Assembly (NCBI RefSeq): GCF_015207755.1
Contig: NZ_JADEWH010000010.1
Span: 1 to 64,000, forward strand
Reading direction: 5' to 3'
Source of the DNA: Nodularia sp. LEGE 06071
GTDB lineage: Bacteria; Cyanobacteriota; Cyanobacteriia; Cyanobacteriales; Nostocaceae
DNA: 64,000 bases
Part shown: in pieces, positions 8,314 to 17,639 of the stretch
How the letters are laid out: every line of letters starts with the position of its first letter
How positions within the stretch are numbered: position 1 is the first letter of the stretch
The notes under the pieces: model-generated
Told to the model about the DNA's origin: nothing
Database searches by the model: none
Seen by the model: only the letters and a program-made list of their open reading frames with translations
Position numbers and translations under genes: made by a program

Positions 8314-10065
8314 ATAGAAACTATTGTTGGCAATCTCCAAGGACTAAAAGCCAGTCAGCTGAAGCAACTACAGCGACTGTACCACCAGCGCATACCAGGC
8401 GATCGCATCACCACGCCTGAGTTCTCCCAGCGTCTGGCAGCAATTAGCACAGAAATCAATCAGCCGATATGTGCCTACCTCAACCGTCGCGGACAAGTGA
8501 TGCGTGTAGGGGTAGGTACACCACGTCAAACGCAAATTCCACCGCTAGAACTGCCCCGTTACGGTGCAGAACGTCTCAGCGGTATTCGTTGTATAGCTAC
8601 CCATCTCAAGCCAGAACCGCCCAATGAATCGGCACTGACAGCGATGGCGTTGCAACGTTTAGATGCTTTGGCAGTGATAAATATCACCGGCACAGGATTT
8701 ACAAAGCGTGGTGGTGGTTCCACTGGGTACGTCAAAGAAACTTATTTGGCTCACCTAGTATCAAGTATCAAACACCTCGTATCAACTCCGCAATTGGCAA
8801 TCAGCGATGAAAAGTCCCTGGCGCAAGACACAGCCCTATACTCTAGCGTATCGCCGCCTATGAGTTTAGAGATGCTGTCAGAGCATGACTTTATCGACTT
8901 GGTGGAAGGTCTGGAAGCAGAATTTCAACGGGAATTTGTCGCCCAGGAAGTAGATGCTGACCATGATCGCGTCCTACTTGTGGGACTGATTACTGATAAA
9001 ACGACTCCCCAACAATTCCAGGACACCATAGTGGAATTAGCCCGGTTGGTGGATACGGCTGGCGGAGAGGTATTGCAGACAGTACAACAAAAGCGATCGC
9101 GCATTCATCCGCAGACGGTAGTTGGTGAAGGTAAAGTTGAAGAAATCGCCTTAACTGCCCAAACCCTGGGAGCTAATCTCGTTGTCTTTGACCGCGACCT
9201 CTCACCCGCCCAAGTTCGTAATTTGGAAAGGAAAATTGGTGTCCGAGTAGTTGACCGCACCGAAGTAATTTTAGATATCTTTGCTCAACGCGCTCAATCC
9301 CGTGCTGGTAAATTACAAGTAGAATTGGCACAGTTAGGATATATGATGCCGCGACTCAGTGGCAGAGGTCTAGCCATGTCCCGGTTAGGTGGTGGTATTG
9401 GGACTCGTGGCCCTGGTGAAACGAAACTGGAAACAGAACGCCGGGCGATTCAAAAACGCATTTCCCGACTGCAACAAGAAGTAAACCAGTTACAGGCGCA
9501 TCGTTCAAGGTTACGCCTGAGACGGCAAAATCAGGAAGTTCCCTCTGTGGCTTTGGTGGGCTATACCAACGCAGGTAAATCCACTTTGTTGAATGCTCTC
9601 ACCAATGCGGAAGTTTATACAGCCGACCAGTTATTTGCGACTCTTGACCCCACCACCCGCCGTTTAGTCATCGCTGAGGGCGACACTGGTGCAACTCAAG
9701 AGATTCTACTCACAGATACAGTAGGTTTTATACACGAACTGCCCGCTTCCTTAATGGATGCCTTTCGCGCCACCTTAGAGGAAGTCACAGAAGCCGATGC
9801 CTTACTACATTTGGTTGATTTATCTCATCCGGCTTGGTTGAGCCATATTCGTTCAGTCAGGGAAATCTTGGCACAAATGCCCGTCACTCCTGGCCCAGCA
9901 CTGGTAATTTTCAACAAAATTGACCAAGTAGATAGCGCCACACTGGCGATCGCTCAAGAAGAGTTTCCCCTGGCTGTGTTTATTTCCGCAAGTCAGCGAT
10001 TAGGATTAGAAACCCTACGTCAACGTCTAACCCAACTGATCAAATATGTTGTAGACGCTCGGTAA
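8314..10065 (+). CDS. hflX: Ribosome-associated GTPase HflX, with a non-ATG start
   Basis: Coding similarity to cyanobacterial HflX starts at 8314 with ETIVGNLQGLKASQLKQLQR, but the expected ATG is ATA and the in-frame stop TAA at 8305 excludes an upstream start. Options are ATA 8314, ATT 8323, or the internal GTG 8497, which would drop 61 conserved residues. Counting from 8497, the GTPase motifs are G1 GYTNAGKST near 355-363, G3 DTVGF and G4 NKID; the HflX-specific GGGIGTRGPGETKLE is near 298-312. HflX splits or rescues stalled ribosomes. The first ~180 residues extend beyond E. coli HflX, as in other cyanobacteria. Confidence 0.88.
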   Translation: METIVGNLQGLKASQLKQLQRLYHQRIPGDRITTPEFSQRLAAISTEINQPICAYLNRRGQVMRVGVGTPRQTQIPPLELPRYGAERLSGIRCIATHLKPEPPNESALTAMALQRLDALAVINITGTGFTKRGGGSTGYVKETYLAHLVSSIKHLVSTPQLAISDEKSLAQDTALYSSVSPPMSLEMLSEHDFIDLVEGLEAEFQREFVAQEVDADHDRVLLVGLITDKTTPQQFQDTIVELARLVDTAGGEVLQTVQQKRSRIHPQTVVGEGKVEEIALTAQTLGANLVVFDRDLSPAQVRNLERKIGVRVVDRTEVILDIFAQRAQSRAGKLQVELAQLGYMMPRLSGRGLAMSRLGGGIGTRGPGETKLETERRAIQKRISRLQQEVNQLQAHRSRLRLRRQNQEVPSVALVGYTNAGKSTLLNALTNAEVYTADQLFATLDPTTRRLVIAEGDTGATQEILLTDTVGFIHELPASLMDAFRATLEEVTEADALLHLVDLSHPAWLSHIRSVREILAQMPVTPGPALVIFNKIDQVDSATLAIAQEEFPLAVFISASQRLGLETLRQRLTQLIKYVVDAR

Positions 10066-10208
10066 ATTTAGACATATTTGAGTCACTAGCTAGAAAGCGG
10101 TGCTAATGTCGTCAAATCAGATTTGATGAACAGGCTCCGCTTCTTTGTTAATCAGAGAGCGGTGACAGCCACTAAAATTAAAAAGTATTAAATCAAATTG
10201 AGGACTTT

Positions 10209-10469
10209 ATGGCTGCCAGCGTTGAAATTTACACTTGGAGTACTTGCCCGTTTTGCGTCCGTGCCAAAAGTTTGTTAAACAAAAAAGGCGTTGATTTTAC
10301 GGAATATTGCATTGATGGAGATGAAGCGGAACGGGCTAAAATGTCCGAAAGAGCTAACGGGAGACGCTCACTACCGCAAATTTTTATTAATGATTACCAT
10401 GTTGGTGGTTGTGATGATATCCACGCTTTAGAAAGTCAAGGCAAGCTCGATGAGCTTCTAGCAATGTAG
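10209..10469 (+). CDS. grxC: Glutaredoxin 3
   Basis: 86 residues with the dithiol active site C13-P-F-C16, the TLPQIFIN-type cis-proline segment (here SLPQIFIND) and the GGCDD glutathione-binding loop. It reduces protein and mixed glutathione disulfides in the cytosol using glutathione. It lies about 110 bp before gshB, the enzyme completing glutathione synthesis, so the two form a functional pair. The ATG is preceded by TTGAGGAC, a good RBS. Confidence 0.95.
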   Translation: MAASVEIYTWSTCPFCVRAKSLLNKKGVDFTEYCIDGDEAERAKMSERANGRRSLPQIFINDYHVGGCDDIHALESQGKLDELLAM

Positions 10470-10576
10470 ACTGACACCGTGTGAACATGGGATTTTTTCC
10501 CGGTAGCGATTGTAAATTGGTTTGATCATCAGGGGATAATCTATATAAGAAAATCTCCGTGATTGAGGCAAACAAA

Positions 10577-11569
10577 GTGAAACTGGCTTTTATTATTGAT
10601 CCCATCCATCAGCTTGACCCATGTCATGATACGAGCGTTGCTCTGATGGAAGCAGCACAAATTTTAGGACATGAAATTTGGGTAACTCAGGCGAATCTGC
10701 TGAGTGTGGTAGATAGCAAAGCTTGGGCTGTTCTACAGCAAGTTGAACTCGTTCCAGTGCAGTTAGTGGAGGGACGCTGGATTGCCACCAATCCTTGGTA
10801 TAAATTGAGCGCTCCCGGCTTTACCTCCCTAGAAGCAATGGACGCTGTGTTTATGCGGACAGATCCACCAGTCAATGATTCTTACCTCTACGCCACCTAT
10901 GTTCTAGACTGCATTGACCAAAAGAAAACTCTAGTAATTAACAGTCCTAGTGGTATCCGGGGGGCTAATGAAAAAATGTATGCCCTTCAGTTTACTAACG
11001 CGATTCCAGAAACTATTGTTAGTGCAGATCAGCATTTAATCAGGCAATTTTTGGAAGCTAAAGGAGCAGCAATTATCAAGCCCCTGGGGAATAAAGCTGG
11101 GGAGGGAATTTTATTTTTACAACCAGGCGATCGCAATTTTAACTCGATTGTTGAACTCAGTACATTGCGTGGTCGATTACCAGTCATGGTACAAACTTAT
11201 TTACCAGCAGCTAAAGAAGGAGACAAGCGAATTATCCTGCTGAATGGCGAACCAATTGGCGCGCTCAATCGCCTTTCTAGCGGCAGTGACTTTCGGAATA
11301 ATATGGCGGCTGGTGGGACTGTGGCTCAAACGAAAATTACCCCAAGAGAGTATGAAATCTGTAGCGAAATAGCCGCAACCTTACGTCAAGATGGCTTAAT
11401 TTTTGTGGGGATTGATATCATCGGCGGTTATCTGACGGAAGTCAACGTCACCAGTCCTACGGGAATTCGTGAAATTGACCGTCTAGATGGTACTCGTCTA
11501 GGTGAACAGGTGATTGCCTGGATTTCGCAAACTTTAAAAAACTCAAATCATTTGCCGCAGTTGACTTGA
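10577..11569 (+). CDS. gshB: Glutathione synthetase
   Basis: 330 residues from the GTG at 10577 (MKLAFIIDPIHQLDPCHDTS), which has GAGG eight bases upstream; a GTG at 10559 gives a six-residue longer form and lacks an RBS. ATP-grasp enzyme joining gamma-glutamylcysteine and glycine. IIKPLGNKAGEGILFL is the ATP-binding lysine/glycine-loop region, and NVTSPTGIREIDRL near the C-terminus is the conserved metal and substrate segment. It follows grxC. Confidence 0.95.
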   Translation: MKLAFIIDPIHQLDPCHDTSVALMEAAQILGHEIWVTQANLLSVVDSKAWAVLQQVELVPVQLVEGRWIATNPWYKLSAPGFTSLEAMDAVFMRTDPPVNDSYLYATYVLDCIDQKKTLVINSPSGIRGANEKMYALQFTNAIPETIVSADQHLIRQFLEAKGAAIIKPLGNKAGEGILFLQPGDRNFNSIVELSTLRGRLPVMVQTYLPAAKEGDKRIILLNGEPIGALNRLSSGSDFRNNMAAGGTVAQTKITPREYEICSEIAATLRQDGLIFVGIDIIGGYLTEVNVTSPTGIREIDRLDGTRLGEQVIAWISQTLKNSNHLPQLT

Positions 11570-11880
11570 ACCCCTGGTCTTTTGCAGTCAGCTTTGGTTA
11601 TTTATCACGATCAAAAAACAAGCGGTCATCGCATCCTTTAGGCACGTCTTTTCACTTTTATTTTCGACACAAATTTAGGCATCTGAGTCAGTGGACTCCT
11701 GCCTAAGTTAATTTAATTTGTAGATAGCGTGGACAAGTTCAATCACCAATTTGCTGCTTCGGGGGTAGCAACGGTATGGCTTACCCCTGATCCTGGTAAA
11801 ATCTCAACTCCTAGATTTTATAAAGCATTCAGACCAACCTGAGACTGCAAATTTGATCGACAACTTCAATTCCCAATCAA
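11570..11880. terminator. Convergent gshB/ftsZ spacer with a hairpin
   Basis: The 311-bp spacer lies between two genes that converge. An inverted repeat TTAGGCA/TGCCTAA (11675-11681 with 11700-11706) is followed by T-rich sequence on the plus strand and could terminate gshB. No gene is seen. Confidence 0.4.
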
Positions 11881-13164
11881 CTAATTCCGTGGTGTCCGCC
11901 GATTTCGCAGAAAATCTGGAATATCCAAGCCCGTTTTTTCTTTAGGTTCCGCAACTGGTGTGGGGGAATTAACGGCTGGTTGCTGTGTCGTTGAACGTTT
12001 GGGAGTAGCTGGTACTCTCGCATTAGCCACATTTTGGGGTGGTACGGCTTGTATTTCACCTGTAAACCCAGTAGCAATTACAGTAATTCTCACCTCACCT
12101 TGGAGCCTGTCATCAATCACGGCCCCAAAAATAATATTGGCATTAGGATCAACGACTTCATATATTGCTTCGGCGGCAGCATTCACTTCATGTAAAGTCA
12201 AATCACTGCCACCGGTAATATTAAAGACAACACCTCTAGCTCCTTCAATAGAACATTCTAATAAAGGCGAAGAAATAGCGGCGATCGCTGCTTCTCTAGC
12301 CCTGGATTTTCCAGAACTGACACCTATCCCCATTAATGCCGATCCAGCATCTGCCATCACGGCTCTGACATCAGCAAAATCAACGTTTACCAAGCCAGGG
12401 ATGGTAATAATATCGGAAATACCTTGTACACCTTGGCGCAGCACATCATCGGCATAGCGAAAAGCTTCTTGTACAGGCGTTTGCTCTGGTATGACCTCCA
12501 GCAACTTATTATTCGGGATAATAATCAGTGTATCTACTCTACTTTTTAACCCTTCAATGCCTTGTTCAGCTTGGCTAGTGCGGCGGCGACCTTCAAACAC
12601 AAATGGACGTGTCACAACACCCACAGTCAAAGCGCCCATTTCTTTTGCCACTTCTGCGACAATCGGGGCTGCACCTGTGCCAGTACCGCCTCCCATACCA
12701 GCAGTGATAAAAACTAAGTCAGCACCTTCTAAAGCCGTAGCAATTTCGTCCCGTGATTCTTCAGCTGCCTTTTGACCAATAGCAGGATTACCACCTGCAC
12801 CTAAACCTCGTGTAAGTTTCTGTCCAATTTGTAATCGACTAGGCGCACCTGCCAAAGTCAAAGCTTGAGCATCTGTGTTGATTGACCAAAACTCTACTCC
12901 TGAGACATCAGACTCAATCATGCGGTTAACCGCATTTCCACCCCCACCACCCACACCAATCACTTTGATGTTGGCAACCCGACCCGGCACAATCTCGCCA
13001 ATGCGGCTATTTTCCGTAGACATCTTTTTACTGTCATGGTTTTGTCCAAAGTTCAGCCCAGAGTTGTTAAAGGGGTTAGTCGAGTTGACTGCGAGCGGAA
13101 ACCCTTGCTGTCCCACAGGTTGGGAGTTTTTATAGGTAAGCCCTTGGTTGTTATCAAGTGTCAT
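11881..13164 (-). CDS. ftsZ: Cell division tubulin homologue FtsZ
   Basis: 427 residues. The GTPase forms the cytokinetic ring. [13 protein letters not shown] (nucleotide loop T1) and the tubulin signature [10 protein letters not shown] (T4) are present, as is the T7 loop [15 protein letters not shown] that completes the neighbour's active site. An N-terminal extension of about 60 residues precedes the GTPase core; a shorter start exists at the internal [12 protein letters not shown]. The C-terminus [11 protein letters not shown] is the conserved tail that docks FtsA/ZipN-type anchors. It lies downstream of ftsQ on the same strand. Confidence 0.97.
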   Translation of the reverse strand: MTLDNNQGLTYKNSQPVGQQGFPLAVNSTNPFNNSGLNFGQNHDSKKMSTENSRIGEIVPGRVANIKVIGVGGGGGNAVNRMIESDVSGVEFWSINTDAQALTLAGAPSRLQIGQKLTRGLGAGGNPAIGQKAAEESRDEIATALEGADLVFITAGMGGGTGTGAAPIVAEVAKEMGALTVGVVTRPFVFEGRRRTSQAEQGIEGLKSRVDTLIIIPNNKLLEVIPEQTPVQEAFRYADDVLRQGVQGISDIITIPGLVNVDFADVRAVMADAGSALMGIGVSSGKSRAREAAIAAISSPLLECSIEGARGVVFNITGGSDLTLHEVNAAAEAIYEVVDPNANIIFGAVIDDRLQGEVRITVIATGFTGEIQAVPPQNVANARVPATPKRSTTQQPAVNSPTPVAEPKEKTGLDIPDFLRNRRTPRN

Positions 13165-13558
13165 TGGATTCAGAAAGGTAGATAAACGACTTTTTCAGGT
13201 GTGATTCACCAGAACCTCTGTGTCGAGGCAGCCCCTGGCTTTAGACATGAGGTTTTGATCTAAGAGTCAACTATATTGACACTGCCAAAATCTATGGCAC
13301 TGTTCTTTATTGTTATCACGACTCCCAACCTTAACAAGATTGTGAGTGAGAAAGTTTGCTATGGGTTCTATCTCAGGGCGCAGTGCCGCAAGCCATAGCG
13401 CAGCTAATTCTAGAGAAGCATACTGAGATTTACTTAAAATTGATCTGTATAACTTCAAGGAAATATTAATATTTTCACTACTATGTTGGCGATTTAGCAC
13501 ATAATGCCCTCCACTATTTCTTGTTAATGCTTTAGATTAGCAGATGTTTCTCAGGAGT
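13165..13558 (-). promoter_or_regulatory. ftsQ-ftsZ spacer, probable ftsZ promoter region
   Basis: 394 bp without a convincing gene. A 77-codon minus-strand frame (13267-13500) has a non-ATG start and no recognisable family, so I leave it out. The length suggests that ftsZ has its own promoter, but no clear -10/-35 pair stands out. Confidence 0.35.
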
Positions 13559-14371
13559 TTAGGAGTTAAGTTTTTGGTTTGTTTGGTTCAAATGTACTAA
13601 GGGAGATGCTGGATTTGTCAAATCAATGTAGTTTATTTGACTAAAATCCATTTTTGCAGATAAATATCGCATTTGCGCGAGGACTTTGATTTGTTCGGTT
13701 ATCTGAGGACTAAAAGCACCAAGATGTACATTTCCTAGTTCGGTTTTCAAAATTAGATTTGTGGGATCTTGCCAATCAATTTCTCTGATTTTTACGGGAC
13801 TTTGACTTAATGATCGATAAAGTTGACTCCAATGGGAGCCATATTTTTCTGGTGTTCCCACAACTTTGAGACTGGGAAGTTTGATGTTGGGATTGACTAA
13901 TTTGTATTTTTCTAAGGGAATCAAAACCCCACTAGCATCTAATAAGCCCGCAGGCGACTGTTTTTTTGGAATCTGAGCTATTGCTACGGGTACTCTTTCT
14001 TGGATTTCGATGTTTAATCCCGGAGGAAAAAGGCGGCGATTGACCGTTGCTTGTGCAATAGTCGGTTGTTGCTTCAAAGATTTGGCGATCGCATTCGGTT
14101 CAATCCGCCATAAAGACTGAGGATAGGAGATCACCAGTAATGACTGAATCGTCGCTTCCGATAGTAATTGATTGCCTGATTTGATCACAATTTGCTTGGG
14201 ATCATTTAGTACCCATATCGGTTGCAGTGCCACCCACAGCAAACCACCAGCTAGACCACTAATGGCAAGAGTTCGCCAAATAGCCTGAATAATTTTCATC
14301 TGCCTCTGCCGTCGGATTTTTTGACGGCGCTGGGCTAAAGCCCTTTGGGAAACTGATACTATGCCAGCCAT
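13559..14371 (-). CDS. ftsQ: Cell division protein FtsQ/DivIB
   Basis: 270 residues. A basic cytoplasmic N-terminus (RRQKIRRQRQMK) is followed by one membrane helix at about residues 31-50, then a POTRA domain starting near NPKQIVIKSGNQLLSEATIQ-type sequence, and the FtsQ beta domain. FtsQ links early and late divisome proteins in the periplasm. The cyanobacterial order ftsQ then ftsZ is kept. Sequence identity in this family is low, so the call rests on architecture and neighbourhood. Confidence 0.9.
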   Translation of the reverse strand: MAGIVSVSQRALAQRRQKIRRQRQMKIIQAIWRTLAISGLAGGLLWVALQPIWVLNDPKQIVIKSGNQLLSEATIQSLLVISYPQSLWRIEPNAIAKSLKQQPTIAQATVNRRLFPPGLNIEIQERVPVAIAQIPKKQSPAGLLDASGVLIPLEKYKLVNPNIKLPSLKVVGTPEKYGSHWSQLYRSLSQSPVKIREIDWQDPTNLILKTELGNVHLGAFSPQITEQIKVLAQMRYLSAKMDFSQINYIDLTNPASPLVHLNQTNQKLNS

Positions 14372-14839
14372 TCAAACCTCTTTCTGGTTGCAGTCAAATT
14401 ATGGGGTAGCTTCGGATCATTGATATTGATTAATTAACGTCTCAGTATTTATGAATCTTTCTCCTCCAGATTTTTTTTCACACCTGACATCAACTACAGC
14501 AGTATTTAAGTACTAAAAGTACTAGTATTTTTTTCTATTCCAGTTGGCAGTGTTTAGTTTAAACCGAATGTAACCTTTTTGGCAGATGATAGCTAATACT
14601 ATTTGCTAAAAAGTTCACAAAAAAATTATCGACCAACATAACACAATATCTACTATCAGCAACCCCCTTATGAATTCTGACATCCGGAAGACGCAAAGAG
14701 TGAGTTGATTAATTATGCGTCTGCATTACTGGCTAGAGGTTTTTGGGATATAAACAGACTTTCAACTGGAAGCGTAGATACCTTCATTTGAGATCACTAA
14801 TGATCAGCATTTGCCAGTTGAGACAATAGAGTCAAGTGA
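14372..14839. other. Spacer upstream of ftsQ
   Basis: No gene is visible. The part nearest ftsQ is AT-rich and probably holds its promoter; the part near 14700-14840 may be further decayed sequence of the WD40 relic that follows. Confidence 0.4.
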
Positions 14840-15150
14840 TGACGACAGGATGGGACGTTGTTAAAAACACTCATCAAGGTATACAGCGATCGCCTCAATG
14901 CTGTTACTTTCAATCCCAAGGATGAATTGCTGGCTGTGGAACAGCACAGTCAAATTTGGGCATGAGGAAAGCAAATCCCCATAAATTCCCACCTTCAGCC
15001 GGCATCCTGGCTAGTGTGAAGTGTCAGCATTAGCCCTATGGTCAAATACTGGCATCGGCTAGTGAAGACCAAACGATGATTTTGGGGAACTTACATTTTG
15101 ACCACCTGATTGTTTGTGGTTGCATAGATAATTTCTTGGTGATCCCATGA
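14840..15150 (+). pseudogene. Decayed WD40-repeat gene, C-terminal end
   Basis: Frame-broken plus-strand pieces match the pattern of cyanobacterial WD40 proteins: DRLNAVTFNPKDELLAVEQ near 14886-14945 and GQILASASEDQTMILGNLHF near 15040-15100, ending with DHLIVCGCIDNFLVIP and a stop at 15148. WD40 proteins of this type end with a very similar LD-LL--GC-W--DYL tail. Stops and shifts interrupt the pieces, and the 5' part is gone. No intact ORF remains. Confidence 0.65.
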
Positions 15151-15237
15151 GCCGCAGGTGCTAAATTTTAGATTTATGAGTTAAGAGTTGTGAAGCGCTA
15201 TCAAGTTTTAATTCAAAACTCGAAACTTTTTTTCAGC

Positions 15238-15648
15238 TTACCAACTCAAAGTGCGATCGCCGTTCGCGCAGGGTTCCGTAGGAAAGGCGGGGCTTTGCCC
15301 ATCGCTCTCTAATACCTGATCACTCTTTTCGGAATCACCATAATTTTCCATTGCTGCTGGTGGCAAAGTCGCTAAAAAGGCTTTCAGTCTCATGCGTTCA
15401 ATGTAAGGCCAGCCGCCTTCCGACTCAATATCTTTGAGTAAAGAGTAGAGTTTTTGGCGGTTATCAGGCAAACTCTCTTGAAAAGCACTATCCCGAATCT
15501 CTCGATGTAACTGTTCTAAATGCCGCAGCAAGGCCAAAAGAGCGATCGCATCTCCTTGAGAAATGCTAGCTACATCATGCACTGCCGTGGCGATCGCTTG
15601 CAGTTGTGCCGATAAATTCCCTAATTCCCAACTTTTTTGGTTGCTCAT
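15238..15648 (-). CDS. Conserved-looking cyanobacterial protein of unknown function
   Basis: 136 residues from the ATG at 15648 (MSNQKSWELGNLSAQLQAIA); an upstream in-frame start at 15717 has no better support. The sequence is alpha-helical and rich in Leu/Ala, with LLALLRHLEQLHREIRDSAF in the middle and a basic helix YIERMRLKAFLATLPPAAME. The last ~20 residues (DGQSPAFPTEPCANGDRTLS) are coded by a palindromic dispersed repeat that also occurs at 54131-54161. No function recognised. Confidence 0.6.
   Translation of the reverse strand: MSNQKSWELGNLSAQLQAIATAVHDVASISQGDAIALLALLRHLEQLHREIRDSAFQESLPDNRQKLYSLLKDIESEGGWPYIERMRLKAFLATLPPAAMENYGDSEKSDQVLESDGQSPAFPTEPCANGDRTLSW
15253..15305. repeat. 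Palindromic dispersed repeat inside a coding region
   Basis: The 20-mer GGCGGGGCTTTGCCCATCGC at 15286-15305 is identical to 54141-54160, and a variant lies at 41952-41971. It has an internal stem GGCGGG/GCCC and is flanked by GCGATCGC. Here it codes the C-terminus of the minus-strand gene. Confidence 0.8.
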
Positions 15649-15703
15649 GCAACTATCTCCGTGTAAATGAGGCCTACTCAAATTTACCGAAGATTCTTGG
15701 TTT

Positions 15704-15895
15704 TTATTCGTGATCACAAATTTTCCAGTGCATAAATAGGTAGATCAAGTCGGAAATCATCCAGTCTTCCAAGCTATAAGTCAGTCCCAGAGAGGCTTTG
15801 AACTCTAATTCCTCAGTCCACAACACAGGCAACCATAATCTAGTTTTCCACCGAGTCATCACCTCTCGCACAACCTCGTAGTCAGCTAAATCCAA
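15704..15895 (-). CDS. Small ORF of uncertain status
   Basis: 63 codons starting with TTG at 15895, directly after an in-frame TGA. The sequence is Trp-rich (TRWKTRLWLPVLWTEELEF). No RBS, family or partner is recognised. It could be the end of a decayed gene. Low confidence. Confidence 0.25.
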   Translation of the reverse strand: MDLADYEVVREVMTRWKTRLWLPVLWTEELEFKASLGLTYSLEDWMISDLIYLFMHWKICDHE

Positions 15896-16101
15896 TCAGG
15901 TATTTTGGGATCAGAGCAGAGAGCTTTGATCTTGAGTTAAAAAAAATCGTATGATCTGGCTAATTTACCCATAAAGCAATGGACTGTATTTGTATCTAGT
16001 GGCAACACATAACATAATACAGAAACATTTGGGCAACACCGAAAATGCCATAGGCATTAGTTTTACAACTTAGATATTAATTTTTGAGATTGAGGTTGAC
16101 C

Positions 16102-16938
16102 ATGAGGTATCGCGCTTTAATTGTTGCATTCTTGGCTGTATGCCTGGGGCTATTAACTGCTTGCAGTGATGCTCCCACTGCTTCCAATAGTAGGGATGTA
16201 CTTACTTACGAACAGATTAGAGGCACTGGCTTGGCAAACAAATGCCCCCAACTGACAGAAACCAGCCGTGGTTCCATTCCCATTGAATCAAGCCAGTCTT
16301 ATGTCATCAAAGAACTCTGTTTAGAACCAACCAATTACTTTGTCAAAGAAGAACCTGCTAATAAACGCCAAATAGCAGAATTTGTGCCTGGTAAATTGTT
16401 GACCAGATACACTTCTACCATTGACCAAGTACAAGGCGACTTGAAAGTTAACCCAGATAATAGCTTGACCTTTTTAGAATCTGATGGTCTAGACTTCCAA
16501 GCCATCACTGTCAAACTTCCTGGTGGTGAATCAGTACCTTTCCTCTTCACCATCAAAGATTTAGTCGCTCAAACACAAGCTGGTTTGACCAGTATTAACA
16601 CCTCTACGGACTTTGAAGGTACTTTCAAGGTTCCCTCCTACCGTGGTGCTTCTTTCCTAGATCCTAAAGGTCGTGGTGTCGTCAGTGGCTACGATAATGC
16701 TGTGGCTCTTCCTGCCCAAGCTGATGACGAAGAACTCACCCGCGCAAATGTCAAAAGTGTGGAACCTCTTAATGGCACAATTTCTCTGCAAATAGCGAAA
16801 GTAGATAGCCTTAGTGGTGAAATCGCTGGTACTTTCGAGAGCGAACAGCCCTCTGATACTGATTTGGGTGCTGGCGAACCGAAAGAAGTCAAGATTCGGG
16901 GTCTGTTTTATGCACGAGTTGAACCAAATCGCGCCTAA
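16102..16938 (+). CDS. psbO: Photosystem II manganese-stabilising protein PsbO
   Basis: 278 residues from the ATG at 16102, preceded by TGAGGTTGACC; an in-frame ATA/ATG upstream at 16084 lacks an RBS. Extrinsic lumenal 33-kDa protein that shields the Mn4CaO5 cluster. The signal peptide (residues 1-25) ends with the lipobox-like LLTAC. The mature part opens LTYEQIRGTGLANKCPQLTE; the family cysteines (KCPQ, ELCLEP) form the conserved disulfide. GRGVVSGYDNAVALPA and GTFESEQPSDTDLGA are family signatures. It stands alone with its own terminator. Confidence 0.97.
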   Translation: MRYRALIVAFLAVCLGLLTACSDAPTASNSRDVLTYEQIRGTGLANKCPQLTETSRGSIPIESSQSYVIKELCLEPTNYFVKEEPANKRQIAEFVPGKLLTRYTSTIDQVQGDLKVNPDNSLTFLESDGLDFQAITVKLPGGESVPFLFTIKDLVAQTQAGLTSINTSTDFEGTFKVPSYRGASFLDPKGRGVVSGYDNAVALPAQADDEELTRANVKSVEPLNGTISLQIAKVDSLSGEIAGTFESEQPSDTDLGAGEPKEVKIRGLFYARVEPNRA

Positions 16939-16984
16939 ATTCCCTGGAATGATGATCTAATTATTCACTTGCTCGCAAAACTTT

Positions 16985-17027
16985 ACCCATTTGTCTCCTT
17001 TAATCTGGAAGCAAATGGGTTTTTTAT
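16985..17027 (+). terminator. Rho-independent terminator of psbO
   Basis: Stem ACCCATTTG/CAAATGGGT (16985-16993 with 17012-17020) followed directly by TTTTTT. Confidence 0.85.
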
Positions 17028-17639
17028 CAAGGATAGCCGGGGAGTAGGGAGAAGAAGCAGGGGAGCAGGGAGCAGGGGGGAGAAGACGGTAACTTCCCAA
17101 TGACTAATGACAAAGGACAAAGGACAAAGGACAAATTACGACCCTAGCCAGTTAACTTTATTTACGCCGACCTAGTTAGCTGATGCATGAGATGAATACA
17201 ACCCTGACATAGAGCTAGGATCAGCTACTGGATAATTGTCAATTTCTCATCAATCGAATTGATTAAAGCTAGTATTATTACTGAGAAGGGAATTTTCAGT
17301 TTTTAGCGAAATCATGGAAATTAACCTTCTTAATAAATTAATAAATTAATAAAGTTAAGTACAATTTCGGTTTGTAAATGAACCAATAATTTTATATTTT
17401 GTCTATATGTAGACTAACAACCTACAGAAATTAACCAATCTAAATAACCATAAAAATAGCAATTGCGCTTATTTAAATCTAGCTCAATTGTGAATTTAAT
17501 AAGGTGTTTAACCAGAATATTCGTGATTTACACCATGTTTAACCAGAGAGATTAAGCAAAATTTTTCTGGGGAATTTTGCAATTGCAGATTTTTCTAAGC
17601 GTATATTCACTATTTATTTTAATAAATAAATGCGGTGTT
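17028..17639. other. psbO-sigF spacer with short tandem repeats
   Basis: Contains GGGAGCAGGG-type and ACAAAGG heptamer repeats (17041-17134) common in Nostocales, a 41-bp dispersed repeat (17138-17178), and TTAATAAA repeated three times near 17330-17352. The AT-rich part from 17350 on should hold the sigF promoter. No gene is seen. Confidence 0.6.
17138..17178. repeat. 41-bp dispersed repeat, copy 1
   Basis: ACGACCCTAGCCAGTTAACT followed by TTATTTACGCCGACCTAGTTA; copy 2 at 57564-57604 matches at 37 of 41 positions by my alignment. Confidence 0.75.

Noticed and set aside
11960-13135. Plus-strand frames opposite ftsZ
   Set aside because: Antisense to a strongly conserved gene, low-complexity and without RBS.
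11881-13164. FtsZ as part of the 20-kb tubulin cluster
   Set aside because: This is the cell-division FtsZ with its C-terminal docking tail next to ftsQ; the tubulin-like GTPase at 21183 is a different, much longer family.
13267-13500. 77-codon minus-strand frame between ftsQ and ftsZ
   Set aside because: Non-ATG start, no family, and lies where the ftsZ promoter is expected.
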